A DNA stretch of 64,000 nucleotides from Herbaspirillum sp. WKF16. GTDB lineage: Bacteria; Pseudomonadota; Gammaproteobacteria; Burkholderiales; Burkholderiaceae_D. The notes beneath the pieces were generated by a model. That model did not search any database. It was not told where the DNA came from and saw only the letters and a list, made by a program, of their open reading frames with translations. The first letter of the stretch is position 1. Every line of letters starts with the position of its first letter. The position numbers and the translations under genes were made by a program. Location of the stretch: NCBI RefSeq assembly GCF_028993615.1, contig NZ_CP118632.1, positions 2,108,001-2,172,000 on the forward strand. The letters are read 5' to 3'. Of this stretch, positions 51,789 through 63,697 are shown one piece after another.

Positions 51789-52769
51789 TCAGTTCTTCGC
51801 GGTTTCCCGCTCCTGTCGCTTGCCGCTGCCCGGTTCCAGCACCACGGTGCAGGTCAGGCCGGAGGCCAGCAGCACGTCCTTGGGCACCTCGTCCAAGTGG
51901 ATGCGCACCGGGATGCGCTGGGCCAGGCGCACCCAGTTGAAGGTCGGGTTGACGTCGGCGATCAGCTCGCGGCTTTGCGGGTTGTCGCGGTCGTAGATGC
52001 CGCGCGCGATGCTGTCGACGTGGCCGGAGAGGGAGGCGCCGTTGATCAGCTGGATCTTCGCCTTGTCGCCGATGGACAAGAGCGGCAGCTTGGTTTCCTC
52101 GAAGTAGGCATAGACCCAGAACGAGTGGCTGTCGATGACCGCGATCTTGGCCGCGCCGGCGGTGGCGAAGTCGCCGCGGCGCACGTTCAGGTTGGTGATG
52201 TAGCCGTCCACCGGCGAGAACACCTTGGTGCGTTCCAGGTTCAGTTTGGCGGTGTCGCGTTGGGCCACGGCGGCCTGGTAGTTGGCCTGGGCCGACTGGT
52301 ATTGGGCTTGCGCGGCCTGCGTCTGCGCCTGGGCGGCGGTGACTTGCGTGCCGGCGTCTTCGCGCGCTTCGCGTGAGACCACCAGCGCATCCATGTCGGC
52401 GCGGCGGCGGGCCTGGGCGCGGCGCATGTCGAGGTCGGCGCGGCGACCGTCGACTTCGGCGCGACGCACGTCGAGCTCAGCCTTGCGGGCGGCCAGCGCC
52501 GCTTCCGCCTGCTGCAGCGCCAGCTGGTAGCGCGCCGGGTCGATTTCCATCAGCAAGTCGCCTTTCTTGACCAGCTGGTTGTCGCGCACCGGCAGCTCGA
52601 CCACCTGGCCGGAGACGTCGGGCGCGATGTTGACCACGTCGGCGCGCACGCGGCCGTCGCGCGTCCACGGCGAGAGCATGTAGTGCTGCCACAGGGTCCA
52701 GGCGAGCAGGATGGCCAGCAGGAAGATCGCTAGCGTGACGATGGAACGGAAGATCGATTTGACCGGCAT
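51789..52769 (-). CDS. HlyD/AaeA-type efflux membrane-fusion protein
   Basis: The 326-residue periplasmic adaptor has one N-terminal membrane helix (about 8-28), a barrel-lipoyl domain (VRADVVNIAPDVSGQVVELPV; FSPVDGYITNLNVRRGD) split by a long coiled-coil hairpin (about 80-180, rich in Ala/Arg/Gln), and a C-terminal beta barrel. It would link the FUSC inner membrane pump to the outer membrane factor encoded upstream. It is the last gene of the four-gene operon, 75 bp after the DUF1656 gene. Confidence 0.9.
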   Translation of the reverse strand: MPVKSIFRSIVTLAIFLLAILLAWTLWQHYMLSPWTRDGRVRADVVNIAPDVSGQVVELPVRDNQLVKKGDLLMEIDPARYQLALQQAEAALAARKAELDVRRAEVDGRRADLDMRRAQARRRADMDALVVSREAREDAGTQVTAAQAQTQAAQAQYQSAQANYQAAVAQRDTAKLNLERTKVFSPVDGYITNLNVRRGDFATAGAAKIAVIDSHSFWVYAYFEETKLPLLSIGDKAKIQLINGASLSGHVDSIARGIYDRDNPQSRELIADVNPTFNWVRLAQRIPVRIHLDEVPKDVLLASGLTCTVVLEPGSGKRQERETAKN

Positions 52770-52844
52770 GGTGAACTACTCCTGATGATTTCTTTATCTT
52801 GTCGTGAAGCGTGTTATCGGGTTGGCGCGGAAGGTTGGGAGCGG

Positions 52845-53045
52845 CTAGCTGTACACGTAGAGCCCCATGAGCGAAGCGAGGCAGACGAACATGCTCACGC
52901 GGAACAGCGCCGGGTGCCAGGTCAGGTCGTAGAAGCCCAAGCGCACCAGGATGCGGTCGGCGATGACGGCCAGCGCGGCGGCCAGGACGACCAGCAGCAG
53001 CACGGTGGGAATGTAGGCGTCGAAGAATGAAATTTCACGTGGCAT
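52845..53045 (-). CDS. DUF1656 small membrane protein (AaeX type)
   Basis: The 66-residue protein has two hydrophobic helices (about 11-30 and 45-64) and the family motif MPREISFFDAYIPTVLLL. AaeX-like proteins accompany AaeA/AaeB efflux systems for aromatic carboxylates; their role is unknown. Its ATG overlaps the end of the FUSC gene by 11 bp. Confidence 0.9.
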   Translation of the reverse strand: MPREISFFDAYIPTVLLLVVLAAALAVIADRILVRLGFYDLTWHPALFRVSMFVCLASLMGLYVYS

Positions 53046-55266
53046 GGCGTGTTCCGGAATCGTTGTTGGCGTTGTCGGGGCTGCCGGCGCGTACCGTATG
53101 CAGCGGCGATTGCTGGTCGAGCAGGGCGGTGCGGATGAAGTGCAGGTAGCTCAGCGTGCGCTGCAGGCGATGGCGCTCGCTGCGTTCGCGGTAGTGCGGG
53201 CCGATGGCTTGCTGCACCTGGGCGATGGCCTGGTCGTTGGCGGCCAGGGCGTCGGCCAGGGTGTCGCGGCCGGGTTGGCTGAACAGCGCCGGGATGGTTT
53301 CGCGCAGGCGGTTCAGCGCGGCGTAGGCGGCCGGCGGCAACAGGTCGGGCGCTTCGGTGCGGATGCCGTTCAATTCGGTGCGCAGCTCGATGATGGCGTG
53401 GCCCACTTCCAGCGTGGCGAACATCCAGCCGAAGGCGATCTGGCGCAGCACCGGGCGGCTGCTGGTGAGCATGGTGATCTGGTGCATCAGGTCGCGCGTG
53501 CCGCTCTCGAACTTCAGCGCCAGGTGGCCGAGCTTGCCGAAGCAAGCGTCCACCACCTGCTTGCGCAACTGCTTTTCCAGGATGCGCACGGTCCAGTCGG
53601 TGGTCGGCGGCAACAGCACCATGAACGAGACGGCGGTCACGACCAGCGAGACCATCAGCGCGATCGACTCGTTGATGTAGCCGGCGGCGTTGAAGCGGGC
53701 GAAGTTGTCCGGCACCGCGAGGAAGGGGAAGAAGATGCAGATGCCCAGGCCGTAGCCGGCCCACTTGGGCTTGGTGGTCAGCAGCACCGCCAGCATCAGC
53801 ACCGGCGCGAGGGCGGCGGCCAGCATCCAGTAGCCGTCCAGGCGCGGCAGCACGTGGAAGGTGTAGACGTAGCCGGCAATGGCGGCGAACACCACGCCCA
53901 CGGTGACGGTACGGGTGGCCTTGGCGGGATCCGGCGCGGCCGAGGTGATGGCGCAGAAGGCGGCCGCGTTCAGCGCCGCGACGTCGCCGCTGGGCCAGCC
54001 GCTGGCCAGCCAGAACGCCGACAACAGCAGCAGCGTGATCGAGGCGCGGGCGCCTGCGATGAGCGCGGTGATCATGCTGGTCTTGGGCGCGTAGGCGTGC
54101 TCCCATTGCTCGCGCTCGTGGCGGCGCTGGGTCAGCGAGGCATAGGTGAGGGTATAGGCGTGCAACTCTTCGATCACGCGGTACAGCAGCTCGGAGGCGG
54201 TGTCGAAGTCCAGCATGGCGCTGTCGCTGTCGAGTTCCAGCGCGTCGCGGGTGGCGCGCACGCGGCGCGGCAGTTCGCGCTTGTAGGCCTCCAGCTTGAG
54301 ACCGGCATCGGCGGCGTCGAGCGCGCTCATCACGGGCTCGCCGCTGTCGCGCGTGAGCAGGGGCTGCACTTCCTTGAAGTAAGGCGAGATGGCCGCGATC
54401 ACCGTCTGCGCGCCGGGGGCGGGATTGGCGTGCAGCCGGTTCATCAGCTGGTGCAACGCATGCACCCGCGTGGACAGCGCCATGAACTCGCTGTTCATGC
54501 GCGTGAGCCGGCCGCTGCGCAGGCGGATCTCCGGGTCCTCGAAGATCGCCGAGCTGCGCAGCGCCTCCAGGCCGATAATGTCGCCCACGAAGCGGGCGTT
54601 GGTGGCTTCCAGTTTCTTGCGTTCGGTAGTGCCGCCCAGGGTGGCGCCGATCAGGTCGACGAAGGCCGAGAAGCGGCCGCGGATGATGCGCACCAGGCCC
54701 GGCGCGCTGGCCTGCGGAAACACCAGCGCGCTGACCAGCCCGGCGCAGACGATGCCCACGGTGATCTCGGTCACGCGGGTCATCACCGAGTCGAAGGTGA
54801 TGCCGGGGTTGAGCGCGGCCGGCAAGCCGATCAGCGCCACCGTGTAGCCCGAGAGCACGAAGCCGTAGGAGCGGAAGTTGCGGTTGTGCGCCGAACCCAC
54901 CGTGCACAGCCCGATCCACAGCGCCGAGGCCAGCAGGAACAGTTCGGGCGTCTGCGCGAACAGGCCGACGAAGACCACGATGGCGGCCGAGCCGACCAGG
55001 GTGCCGACCACGCGGTAGAAGCTCTTGGCCAGGATCATCCCGCTTTGCGGCTGCATCACGATGAACACGGTGATAAGGGCCGAACGCGGCGATTCGAGGT
55101 CAAGCGCATAGCCGATACCCAGCGCCAGGAGGCCGGCGAAGACCATCTTGAAGACATAGATCCAGGTCGGGCCGTCATTGTGCAGCCAGTCGGCGGCGGC
55201 GTCGCGCAGCTGCGCGCCAAGGGGGACGCGCGGTGTATCGGCGCTGGTGTCGGCGGGCCGGTTCAT
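53035..55266 (-). CDS. FUSC/AaeB-type inner membrane efflux pump
   Basis: The 743-residue protein has two blocks of membrane helices (about 38-190 and 395-560), each followed by a cytoplasmic helical domain, the layout of FusC/AaeB proteins. Landmarks are SPRSALITVFIVMQPQSGM and SFYRVVGTLVGSAAIVVF near the N-terminus. Relatives export fusaric acid or p-hydroxybenzoate. It starts within the last codons of the outer membrane factor gene (ATGA overlap, 55263-55266). Confidence 0.92.
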   Translation of the reverse strand: MNRPADTSADTPRVPLGAQLRDAAADWLHNDGPTWIYVFKMVFAGLLALGIGYALDLESPRSALITVFIVMQPQSGMILAKSFYRVVGTLVGSAAIVVFVGLFAQTPELFLLASALWIGLCTVGSAHNRNFRSYGFVLSGYTVALIGLPAALNPGITFDSVMTRVTEITVGIVCAGLVSALVFPQASAPGLVRIIRGRFSAFVDLIGATLGGTTERKKLEATNARFVGDIIGLEALRSSAIFEDPEIRLRSGRLTRMNSEFMALSTRVHALHQLMNRLHANPAPGAQTVIAAISPYFKEVQPLLTRDSGEPVMSALDAADAGLKLEAYKRELPRRVRATRDALELDSDSAMLDFDTASELLYRVIEELHAYTLTYASLTQRRHEREQWEHAYAPKTSMITALIAGARASITLLLLSAFWLASGWPSGDVAALNAAAFCAITSAAPDPAKATRTVTVGVVFAAIAGYVYTFHVLPRLDGYWMLAAALAPVLMLAVLLTTKPKWAGYGLGICIFFPFLAVPDNFARFNAAGYINESIALMVSLVVTAVSFMVLLPPTTDWTVRILEKQLRKQVVDACFGKLGHLALKFESGTRDLMHQITMLTSSRPVLRQIAFGWMFATLEVGHAIIELRTELNGIRTEAPDLLPPAAYAALNRLRETIPALFSQPGRDTLADALAANDQAIAQVQQAIGPHYRERSERHRLQRTLSYLHFIRTALLDQQSPLHTVRAGSPDNANNDSGTRHAT

Positions 55267-56735
55267 TGCGCGGCGGCCTTGATGACGTCATTGGCGTCGG
55301 CCGCTTCCAGGCCGCCGCCCAGCGCCGCGGACAGCGACGCCCAGGCCGACAGGCGCTGGGCCTGCAGCTGCTGCACGATCTGTTGCTGGCGCAGCCATTG
55401 GGTTTGCGCGTGCAGCACGTTGAGGTAGTCGGTCAGGCCGCGCTGGTAGGCGCGGGTGGCGATGTCGACATTCTTCTGCGCGGCGGCGACCGATTCGCGC
55501 GCCTGCTGCTGCTGGCGCTGCACCGATTGCAGCGTCACGACCTGGTCGGCGATGCCCTTGAGCGCCTGCGTCAGCAGGGCGTTGTAGTGCTCCACCTCGA
55601 TGTCGTAGCCGGCCGTGGTGGCGCCCAGCTGGCCGCGCAGGCGGCCGCCTTCGAAGATCGGCAGCGAGATCGCCGGGCCGTAGGTGGTCTGCCAGTTGGG
55701 CAGGCTCAGGAAGGACAGCATGCCGCCGCCGGCCGCGGCCGGGCCGATGCCGGCCAGCAGGTTGACGTTGGGATAGAAGGCCGCCTTGGCCACTGCGATG
55801 CCCTTGCCTGCGGCCTCCACGCGCCAGCGCGCGGCGCTGATGTCGGGACGGCGGCCCACCAGCTCGGCCGGCAGCGCGCTGGGCAGGCCGATGGCGGCGT
55901 GCAGCGCCAGCACCGGGCGCGCGATCTTCTCGCCGGCGCCGGGGCCTTGGCCCAGCAGCGCGGCCAGCTGGTTGCGCACCAGCGCGATGCTTTCATTCAA
56001 GGCCTCGATCTGGCGCCGGGTCTCCGGCAGCGGGGCTTCGGCCTGGGTGATGTCCAACTGGGTACCGAGGCCGCCGGTGAAGCGGCGGTGCGCCAGGTCG
56101 AGGATCTTCTGCTCTTCCTTGAGCATGGCCTCGGTGTTGTCCAGCAGGCCGTATTGCAGGGCCAGCTGCACGTAGGCGCGCACCACGTTGCTTTCCAGGT
56201 CGAGCTGGGCGGCGCGGGCGTCGGCGGCCACCGCGTGCATCTCGTCCTGGGCGCGCTCGGTGGCGTTCTTGTTGCGGTCCCAGAGATCGACGTTATAGGA
56301 CAGGCCCAGGGTGGCGGTGTTGTTCCAGGTCAGCTTGTCGCGGAAGCTGGCGCCGTAGTAGACGTTGTCGGACCAATCCTTGCGGCCCACGGCAGCGTCC
56401 AGCTGGACGCCGGGCAGCTCGCCGGCATGCGCCACCACGGCCATCGACTGCGCCTGGCGCACCCGGGCGGCGGCGATGGCCATGCTGGGGTTGCCGGCCA
56501 CGGCCGTTTGCACCAGGGCGTCGAGCTGGGGATCGTTGTAGGCGCTCCACCATGCGCGCTGCGGCCAGCCGGCTTCGGCGCCGGCGGTGCGGATGGCCTG
56601 GCCGGCGGCCAGCGCGGTGACGTCGCGCACCTGGGCTTGCGGCTTGATCCCGCCCTGGTCGGCGCAGCCGGCGATTGTCAGGGATAGCGCAATGACGCTC
56701 AGGGCGCACACGCGATGGTAGGACATGCGTTTCAT
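55263..56735 (-). CDS. Outer membrane efflux lipoprotein, NodT family
   Basis: The 490-residue protein has a lipoprotein signal (lipobox LTIAGC, Cys24 becoming the lipidated residue) and the TolC-like repeats of outer membrane factors (ARVRQAQSMAVVAHAGELPG; VGRRPDISAARWRVEAAGKG). It would be the outer channel for the FUSC pump. It is the first gene of the operon and diverges from the LysR gene. ATG 56735 is chosen because it gives the lipobox at normal distance; ATG 56726 is possible. The open frame extends much further upstream but runs across the promoter. Confidence 0.92.
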   Translation of the reverse strand: MKRMSYHRVCALSVIALSLTIAGCADQGGIKPQAQVRDVTALAAGQAIRTAGAEAGWPQRAWWSAYNDPQLDALVQTAVAGNPSMAIAAARVRQAQSMAVVAHAGELPGVQLDAAVGRKDWSDNVYYGASFRDKLTWNNTATLGLSYNVDLWDRNKNATERAQDEMHAVAADARAAQLDLESNVVRAYVQLALQYGLLDNTEAMLKEEQKILDLAHRRFTGGLGTQLDITQAEAPLPETRRQIEALNESIALVRNQLAALLGQGPGAGEKIARPVLALHAAIGLPSALPAELVGRRPDISAARWRVEAAGKGIAVAKAAFYPNVNLLAGIGPAAAGGGMLSFLSLPNWQTTYGPAISLPIFEGGRLRGQLGATTAGYDIEVEHYNALLTQALKGIADQVVTLQSVQRQQQQARESVAAAQKNVDIATRAYQRGLTDYLNVLHAQTQWLRQQQIVQQLQAQRLSAWASLSAALGGGLEAADANDVIKAAAQ

Positions 56736-56739
56736 GGAA

Positions 56740-56863
56740 TTACCCAAAAATATGCAAATATCAGATGGTATGTATTCTATTTTGTAATGATCTGACGAAA
56801 AATCAGCGCACACGCAATTGCTTATCTCAGATAGTGCAATAATCATTGCTTCATTTTGGGTAA
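56740..56863. promoter_or_regulatory. Divergent promoter region bracketed by an inverted repeat
   Basis: TTACCCAAAA (56740-56749) and TTTTGGGTAA (56854-56863) are exact reverse complements about 104 bp apart. They enclose AT-rich DNA with an imperfect dyad ATTGC...GCAAT (56817-56840) of LysR-box size. A smaller TCAGAT/ATCTGA pair (about 56761-56794) lies between. A LysR-type regulator binding both outer sites and looping the DNA would explain this. Left arm starts 4 bp from the efflux ATG. Confidence 0.6.
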
Positions 56864-56958
56864 CAATGCTGTCATCCGCCACTGCGCGAAGCGTAGTTGA
56901 AACGCGAGCCGGCCCAAGGGGCTGCTCGTGCGGCGACTGGTTACAGCATAGGAAGAGT

Positions 56959-57939
56959 ATGGACACCTTGCAAAACATGCGCGTCTTCGTGCGCGTGGTC
57001 GACGCCGGCAGCTTCACGCTGGCGTCCCAGCAGATGGGCCTGACCACCGCCCACGTATCGCGCGCGGTGGCAGACCTGGAGCGGCATTTGCGCACGCGCC
57101 TGCTGAACCGCACCACCCGCCGCATCGCCCTGACCGAGGCAGGCGAGCGCTACCTGCTGCGTTGCCAGCAGATCATGTCCTATGTGGAGGAGGCCGAAGC
57201 CGAGGCCGGCTCGGCCTACGTCAAGCCGTCCGGCCGTTTGCGAATCCATGCCATGACCAGTTTCGGGCAGCGCTATGTGATTCCGGCCATTTCGGGTTAC
57301 CAGAAGCGCTATCCCGACGTGGCGGTGGAGCTGACCCTGGCCCAGCGCATCCCCGACATGCTCGAAGAGGGCTACGACGTGTCGCTGGTGCTGGCCCGCG
57401 AGTTGCCGGATTCGGGCCTGATCTATCGCCAGCTGGGCAGCACCTTCAGCATGCTGTGCGCCTCGCCGGCCTATCTCGACAAATACGGGGCGCCGCAAAA
57501 GCCGGCCGACCTCAACAACCATGCCCTGCTGCAATTGATGAGCCCGGTGTCGCCCTTGTACGAATGGGTGCTGGAAGGGCCGGAGGGCTCCAGCACCGTA
57601 GAGGTCAAGAGCAATTTCCAGGTCAACGTGGCCGAGGCCATGCTGGGCGCGATCCGCGAAGGCATGGGCATCGGCGTGCTGCCGATCTATTCGGCGGTCG
57701 ATCCCTTGCGCAGCGGCACCATTGTGCGCGTGCTGCCGCAGCACCAGGTGCAGCAGATGAGCGTGTACGCGCTGTACCCCTCGCGCCAGTACCTCGACGC
57801 CAAGATCAGCACCTGGGTCGACTGGATGCACGAAAGCGTGGACAAGGCATTGCAGGAGGATCACCAGGCGCTGGATCGCATCGGCACGCTGCGCGAGGAG
57901 ATGCAGGGCGTGGGCACCGCGCAGGAACACGCGGCGTGA
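56959..57939 (+). CDS. LysR-type transcriptional regulator
   Basis: The 326-residue protein has the N-terminal winged helix-turn-helix (MRVFVRVVDAGSFTLASQQM; TTAHVSRAVADLERHL) and a C-terminal periplasmic-binding-like effector domain from about 88. AGGAAGAG precedes ATG 56959; the open frame upstream is outside the HTH and unlikely to be translated. As with AaeR, it is divergent from the efflux operon and probably activates it in response to an aromatic or weak-acid ligand (inference). Confidence 0.92.
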   Translation: MDTLQNMRVFVRVVDAGSFTLASQQMGLTTAHVSRAVADLERHLRTRLLNRTTRRIALTEAGERYLLRCQQIMSYVEEAEAEAGSAYVKPSGRLRIHAMTSFGQRYVIPAISGYQKRYPDVAVELTLAQRIPDMLEEGYDVSLVLARELPDSGLIYRQLGSTFSMLCASPAYLDKYGAPQKPADLNNHALLQLMSPVSPLYEWVLEGPEGSSTVEVKSNFQVNVAEAMLGAIREGMGIGVLPIYSAVDPLRSGTIVRVLPQHQVQQMSVYALYPSRQYLDAKISTWVDWMHESVDKALQEDHQALDRIGTLREEMQGVGTAQEHAA

Positions 57940-58032
57940 AGGCGCGTTGCCGGCCTGGCAACTACCGCAGTCCCGGCGGACGTGAGGATGCCGCGTTCCT
58001 GAGCTAAATCAAATTTCGCGGCATGGGTCTTG

Positions 58033-58060
58033 CTTGAAAATCAAATGGCCGGCCCAATTT
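58033..58060 (+). promoter_or_regulatory. Sigma-32 heat-shock promoter of clpB
   Basis: CTTGAAA (58033-58039) is a perfect sigma-32 -35 element. It is followed after 13 bases by CCCAATTT (58053-58060), a good match to the CCCATNT-type -10. Transcription would start near 58067, about 22 bp before the clpB ATG. Confidence 0.88.
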
Positions 58061-58088
58061 TCTTCTCATTGAAAAATTGGAGCGAACC

Positions 58089-60674
<2,586 letters not shown>

Positions 60675-60716
60675 GGGCGGGCAATACCGGCGGGGCGACA
60701 GCCCCGGCGCCGCAAG

Positions 60717-60750
60717 CGGCGGATGCGTGCAAGCGCATCCGCCGTTTTTT
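60717..60750 (+). terminator. Terminator after clpB
   Basis: CGGCGGATGCG (60717-60727) and CGCATCCGCCG (60734-60744) form a perfect 11-bp stem with a 6-nt loop, followed by T6. Confidence 0.95.
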
Positions 60751-61035
60751 GTTGCGGCTGCGCATGCCGCTGGCCCCGGGGTGCATAAGTTGTCATACAA
60801 TTCACGATTGATCGTGGATCAGCGACAGGGCGGCCCCGCAGGGATGAAAATGATTCCCAAAGGAAGCTGGGATGTGCTATCTACATGATCGGCATACAAG
60901 CGCCGACACTTTCCTTGCCGGATGGGAACAGCGACGGGGCGCTTTCGCATAAAATGCTTGTTCTTGGGAAACGCGGCGGCCGCCTGGCCGCCGCAGGCGC
61001 CGCACCGTCACGGGACATACGGCAGCAAGGGAAAC
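60751..61035 (+). promoter_or_regulatory. Leader region of the diguanylate cyclase gene
   Basis: The stretch holds TAAAAT near 60951-60956 as a possible -10 without a good -35. A perfect stem GCGGCGGCC / GGCCGCCGC (60973-60981, 60986-60994) with a GCCT loop would lie in the mRNA leader. No T-run follows, so it is not a terminator. A short reading frame with a strong ribosome binding site follows at 61036. Confidence 0.45.
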
Positions 61036-61086
61036 ATGCTTAAAGAAAGTTGCAGTCTGGGCAGTCAAGCAAGGGGGCGATTCTGA
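61036..61086 (+). CDS. Possible 16-codon upstream ORF overlapping the cyclase start
   Basis: ATG 61036 has AAGGG 7 bases upstream, a better site than any for the cyclase frame. The 16-residue peptide ends at TGA 61084-61086, inside the 5-prime end of the cyclase frame. It could couple or tune translation of the cyclase, which lacks an ATG near its start. It may also be untranslated chance sequence. Confidence 0.35.
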   Translation: MLKESCSLGSQARGRF

Positions 61087-62816
61087 AGCAATCGTCTTTG
61101 CAGCGGCTGTTCATCTTGCCGTTCATCTTCCTGATGGTCTGCCTGGCGCTGACCATCGGGTGGTTCCTTTATCGGGCCGGCGACGACGCCACCGAGGTGC
61201 TGGCGCGCAATGCGCTGATGGAGGTCATGGGTCGCGTCGGCCAGGCGATCGATCGCCAGACCCTGAGCGCGCGTGAAAGCCTCAACGTGGTGGCGCCGCC
61301 GCCGGTGCCGTCGTTCGAGCCGGGCGAGGCCCCGGCCGTTCTGCCTTTCCCCAAGGACCGCAAGCAACTGGAAGAACGCCTGTGGCTGGCCAACGGCCTG
61401 TTTGACGATCCCAGCTATGTGTATTTCGGCGGCGCCGACGGCAGTTTCCTCGGCATCAAGCAGGAGACCCGCAACCGCTTCATGTACAGCGTGCGCGAGC
61501 CGGATGGCAAGAACTACGTGTCCTATCTGCGCGGCCCCGGCACCGAGATGAAACTGACGGCGGTCCAGGACTACGATCCGCGCACCCGTCCGTGGTACCG
61601 CCAGGCGATCGAGAGTGGGCGCGAGACCTGGTCCCCTGTCTACACCGATTTCCGCCTGAAGCACCTGGGCATTAACCTCTCCAAGCCGATCTTCGACGCC
61701 GACGGCAGCCTGATGGGCGTGGCCAGCAGCAGCATCGGCCTGCGCCAGCTGACCGAGTTCCTGCAGCAGCTGCCCCTGGGCCGCAACGGCGTGGCGTTCG
61801 TGGCCGAACTCAAGGGCGAGATGATCGCCACCTCGCTCAACGAGCCGCTGCACGAGATCAAGGGCAATGGCGCCGAATTCACACGCCTCACTGCGCAGCA
61901 GAGCAAGTCGCCGCTGGTGCAGCAGGCCTTCGCCGAGGTGCAGCGCCACCTGGCGGCCAATCCGGCCGAGCCGGGCCGGCTGGTGTTGCTGGGCGCGCGC
62001 AGCGAGGGCACCAAGATCGAGGTGGCGTTCCGGTTGCACCATGACCCGGCCGGGCTGGACTGGCTGGCCATCAGCGCCGCGCCGCGTTCGGACTTCCTGG
62101 GCTCGGTCACCGGCGGCGTCTACCAGACGCTGCTGCTGGGCCTGGTGGCGGTGTGCCTGACCTTCGTGATCGGCTTCCTGCTGCTGCGCTGGGTGCTGCG
62201 CGACATCCGCAAGCTGACCCTGGCGGCCAAGAGCATCGGCAACGGCAGTCCGTTCCCGGCGCTCAACATCGACCGCAACGACGAGATCGGCCAGCTGGCG
62301 CACAGTTTCCAGGAGATGGAACGCAACCTGCGCACCGACCGGCTGACCAATGTGCTCAACCGCGACTCGCTGATCGCCCAGATCGATTTCCGCCGGCGCA
62401 ATTCTTCCGAGGCCAATCCGCTGCAGTTCGGGCTGCTGTTCATCGACCTCGACCGCTTCAAGGCGGTCAACGACGAACACGGCCACGACGAGGGCGACAA
62501 GGTCCTGATCGCCATCGCAGAGCGGCTGCAGCATACGCTGCGCCACGACGACTCGGTGGCGCGCTTCGGCGGCGACGAATTCGTGGTCTACCTGCACGGC
62601 GTCTCCGACATGGAGATCGCGCGCAGCATCGCCGACAAGATCCGCCATTCGGTCAACAAGCCCATCGAGGGCCGCGGCGGCCAGCAGTACGCGGTGGACG
62701 CCTCGGTCGGCGTCTCGCTTTACCCGGCCGACGGCCTGGACGTGGAAACCCTGTTGCGCGTGGCCGATTCGCGCATGTTCGACCAGAAGCGCCTGCACCG
62801 CATCCTGTCGGTGTAG
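61050..62816 (+). CDS. Membrane diguanylate cyclase (Cache-like sensor, HAMP, GGDEF)
   Basis: The protein of about 588 residues has a membrane helix (about 22-43), a periplasmic Cache-like sensor (about 45-355; [20 protein letters not shown] is the typical dCache segment), a second helix (about 362-383), HAMP (about 384-436) and a C-terminal GGDEF domain. The active site GGDEF (507-511) is intact. An inhibitory RxxD site (RHDD) lies five residues before it, so the enzyme should make c-di-GMP with product inhibition. No EAL domain is present. The start is uncertain: TTG 61050 or TTG 61098, no ATG. Confidence 0.9.
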   Translation: MQSGQSSKGAILKQSSLQRLFILPFIFLMVCLALTIGWFLYRAGDDATEVLARNALMEVMGRVGQAIDRQTLSARESLNVVAPPPVPSFEPGEAPAVLPFPKDRKQLEERLWLANGLFDDPSYVYFGGADGSFLGIKQETRNRFMYSVREPDGKNYVSYLRGPGTEMKLTAVQDYDPRTRPWYRQAIESGRETWSPVYTDFRLKHLGINLSKPIFDADGSLMGVASSSIGLRQLTEFLQQLPLGRNGVAFVAELKGEMIATSLNEPLHEIKGNGAEFTRLTAQQSKSPLVQQAFAEVQRHLAANPAEPGRLVLLGARSEGTKIEVAFRLHHDPAGLDWLAISAAPRSDFLGSVTGGVYQTLLLGLVAVCLTFVIGFLLLRWVLRDIRKLTLAAKSIGNGSPFPALNIDRNDEIGQLAHSFQEMERNLRTDRLTNVLNRDSLIAQIDFRRRNSSEANPLQFGLLFIDLDRFKAVNDEHGHDEGDKVLIAIAERLQHTLRHDDSVARFGGDEFVVYLHGVSDMEIARSIADKIRHSVNKPIEGRGGQQYAVDASVGVSLYPADGLDVETLLRVADSRMFDQKRLHRILSV

Positions 62817-62848
62817 GCCGTACCCTTCAGCTGCCAGAGGAAAACGCC

Positions 62849-63340
62849 ATGAGCTTTGCCACCTGCGACCTGTGCGACGCCAATGAAGACAAACTGGCCG
62901 CCGGCGCGCTGCATGTGCTGCCGCCGATCTTCGCGTCCTTCGGCAGGCAGGCCGTCTTCGCCGGTCCGGCCAGGACGCTCAAGGTGTTCGAGGACAATGT
63001 GCTGGTGCGCGCCGCGCTGGAGACGCCCGGGGAGGGCCATGTGCTGGTGGTCGATGGCGGCGGCAGCCTGCGCTGCGCGCTGGTGGGCGGCAACCTGGGA
63101 CAACTGGCCGAGAAGAACGGCTGGGCCGGCATCCTGGTCAACGGCTGCGTGCGCGATGCGCTGGAGCTCAACGCCTGCGATATCGGCATCCGCGCGCTGG
63201 CCACGCATCCGCAGCGCAGTTTCCGCAAGGGCGCGGGCGACGCCGGCATCCGCGTCACCATCGCCGGCGTGGCGGTGCACCCGGGCGACTGGATCTATGC
63301 CGACGCGGATGGGGTGCTGGTGTCGCGCCAGGCGCTCTGA
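62849..63340 (+). CDS. rraA: RraA-family protein (RNase E inhibitor / HMG aldolase type)
   Basis: The 163-residue protein matches RraA in length and has [38 protein letters not shown] and [16 protein letters not shown]. The family includes RNase E regulators and metal-dependent 4-hydroxy-4-methyl-2-oxoglutarate aldolases, which share the Arg-Asp (GCVRD) pair present here, so either role is possible. AGAGG precedes ATG 62849. It follows the cyclase by 32 bp and may be co-transcribed. Confidence 0.88.
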   Translation: MSFATCDLCDANEDKLAAGALHVLPPIFASFGRQAVFAGPARTLKVFEDNVLVRAALETPGEGHVLVVDGGGSLRCALVGGNLGQLAEKNGWAGILVNGCVRDALELNACDIGIRALATHPQRSFRKGAGDAGIRVTIAGVAVHPGDWIYADADGVLVSRQAL

Positions 63341-63370
63341 GGCCATGGTCGCCGGCGCGTTGCGCGGCGC

Positions 63371-63697
63371 TCAGAAGTTGATCTGCTCCGGCGTCAGGCC
63401 CAGCGCGGCCGCGATTTTTTCCAGGGTGCGGGGCCGCGGCTTGCGGCTGTTTTCCTGCCTGGCATAGGCCGGTTGGGAGATGCCCAGGCGCAGCGCGACT
63501 TCCTGTTGCAGCAGCCGCAGATGCTCGCGCCAAGCCTTGACCGGCGTGGCGTCGCTGAGGATGGCGGCCTGCACGACGGCATGCGGGATCAGCTCCTGCT
63601 CGCGATACAGGTTCAGGAATTCCTGATAGGGCAATACCACGAAGGCCGGTTTGCCATCGGCGCCGACGATGGTCTGCGCGTTAGTCCATGCGTTCAT
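63371..63697 (-). CDS. Xre-type antitoxin with Phd-like N-terminus
   Basis: The 108-residue protein joins two parts. The N-terminus (QTIVGADGKPAFVVLPYQEF, 8-27) has the look of a Phd/YefM-type strand-helix. The C-terminal Xre helix-turn-helix (about 52-105) contains EVALRLGISQPAYARQENS and LEKIAAALGLTPEQI. It overlaps the toxin gene by 17 bp (63681-63697) and lies downstream of it. It likely neutralises the toxin and represses the pair. The frame is open upstream but inside the toxin gene. Confidence 0.88.
   Translation of the reverse strand: MNAWTNAQTIVGADGKPAFVVLPYQEFLNLYREQELIPHAVVQAAILSDATPVKAWREHLRLLQQEVALRLGISQPAYARQENSRKPRPRTLEKIAAALGLTPEQINF

Noticed and set aside
53044..55428. A 794-codon plus-strand open frame opposite the FUSC pump gene
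   Set aside because: Antisense shadow of a conserved membrane protein with overlapping neighbours on the other strand; no ribosome binding site.
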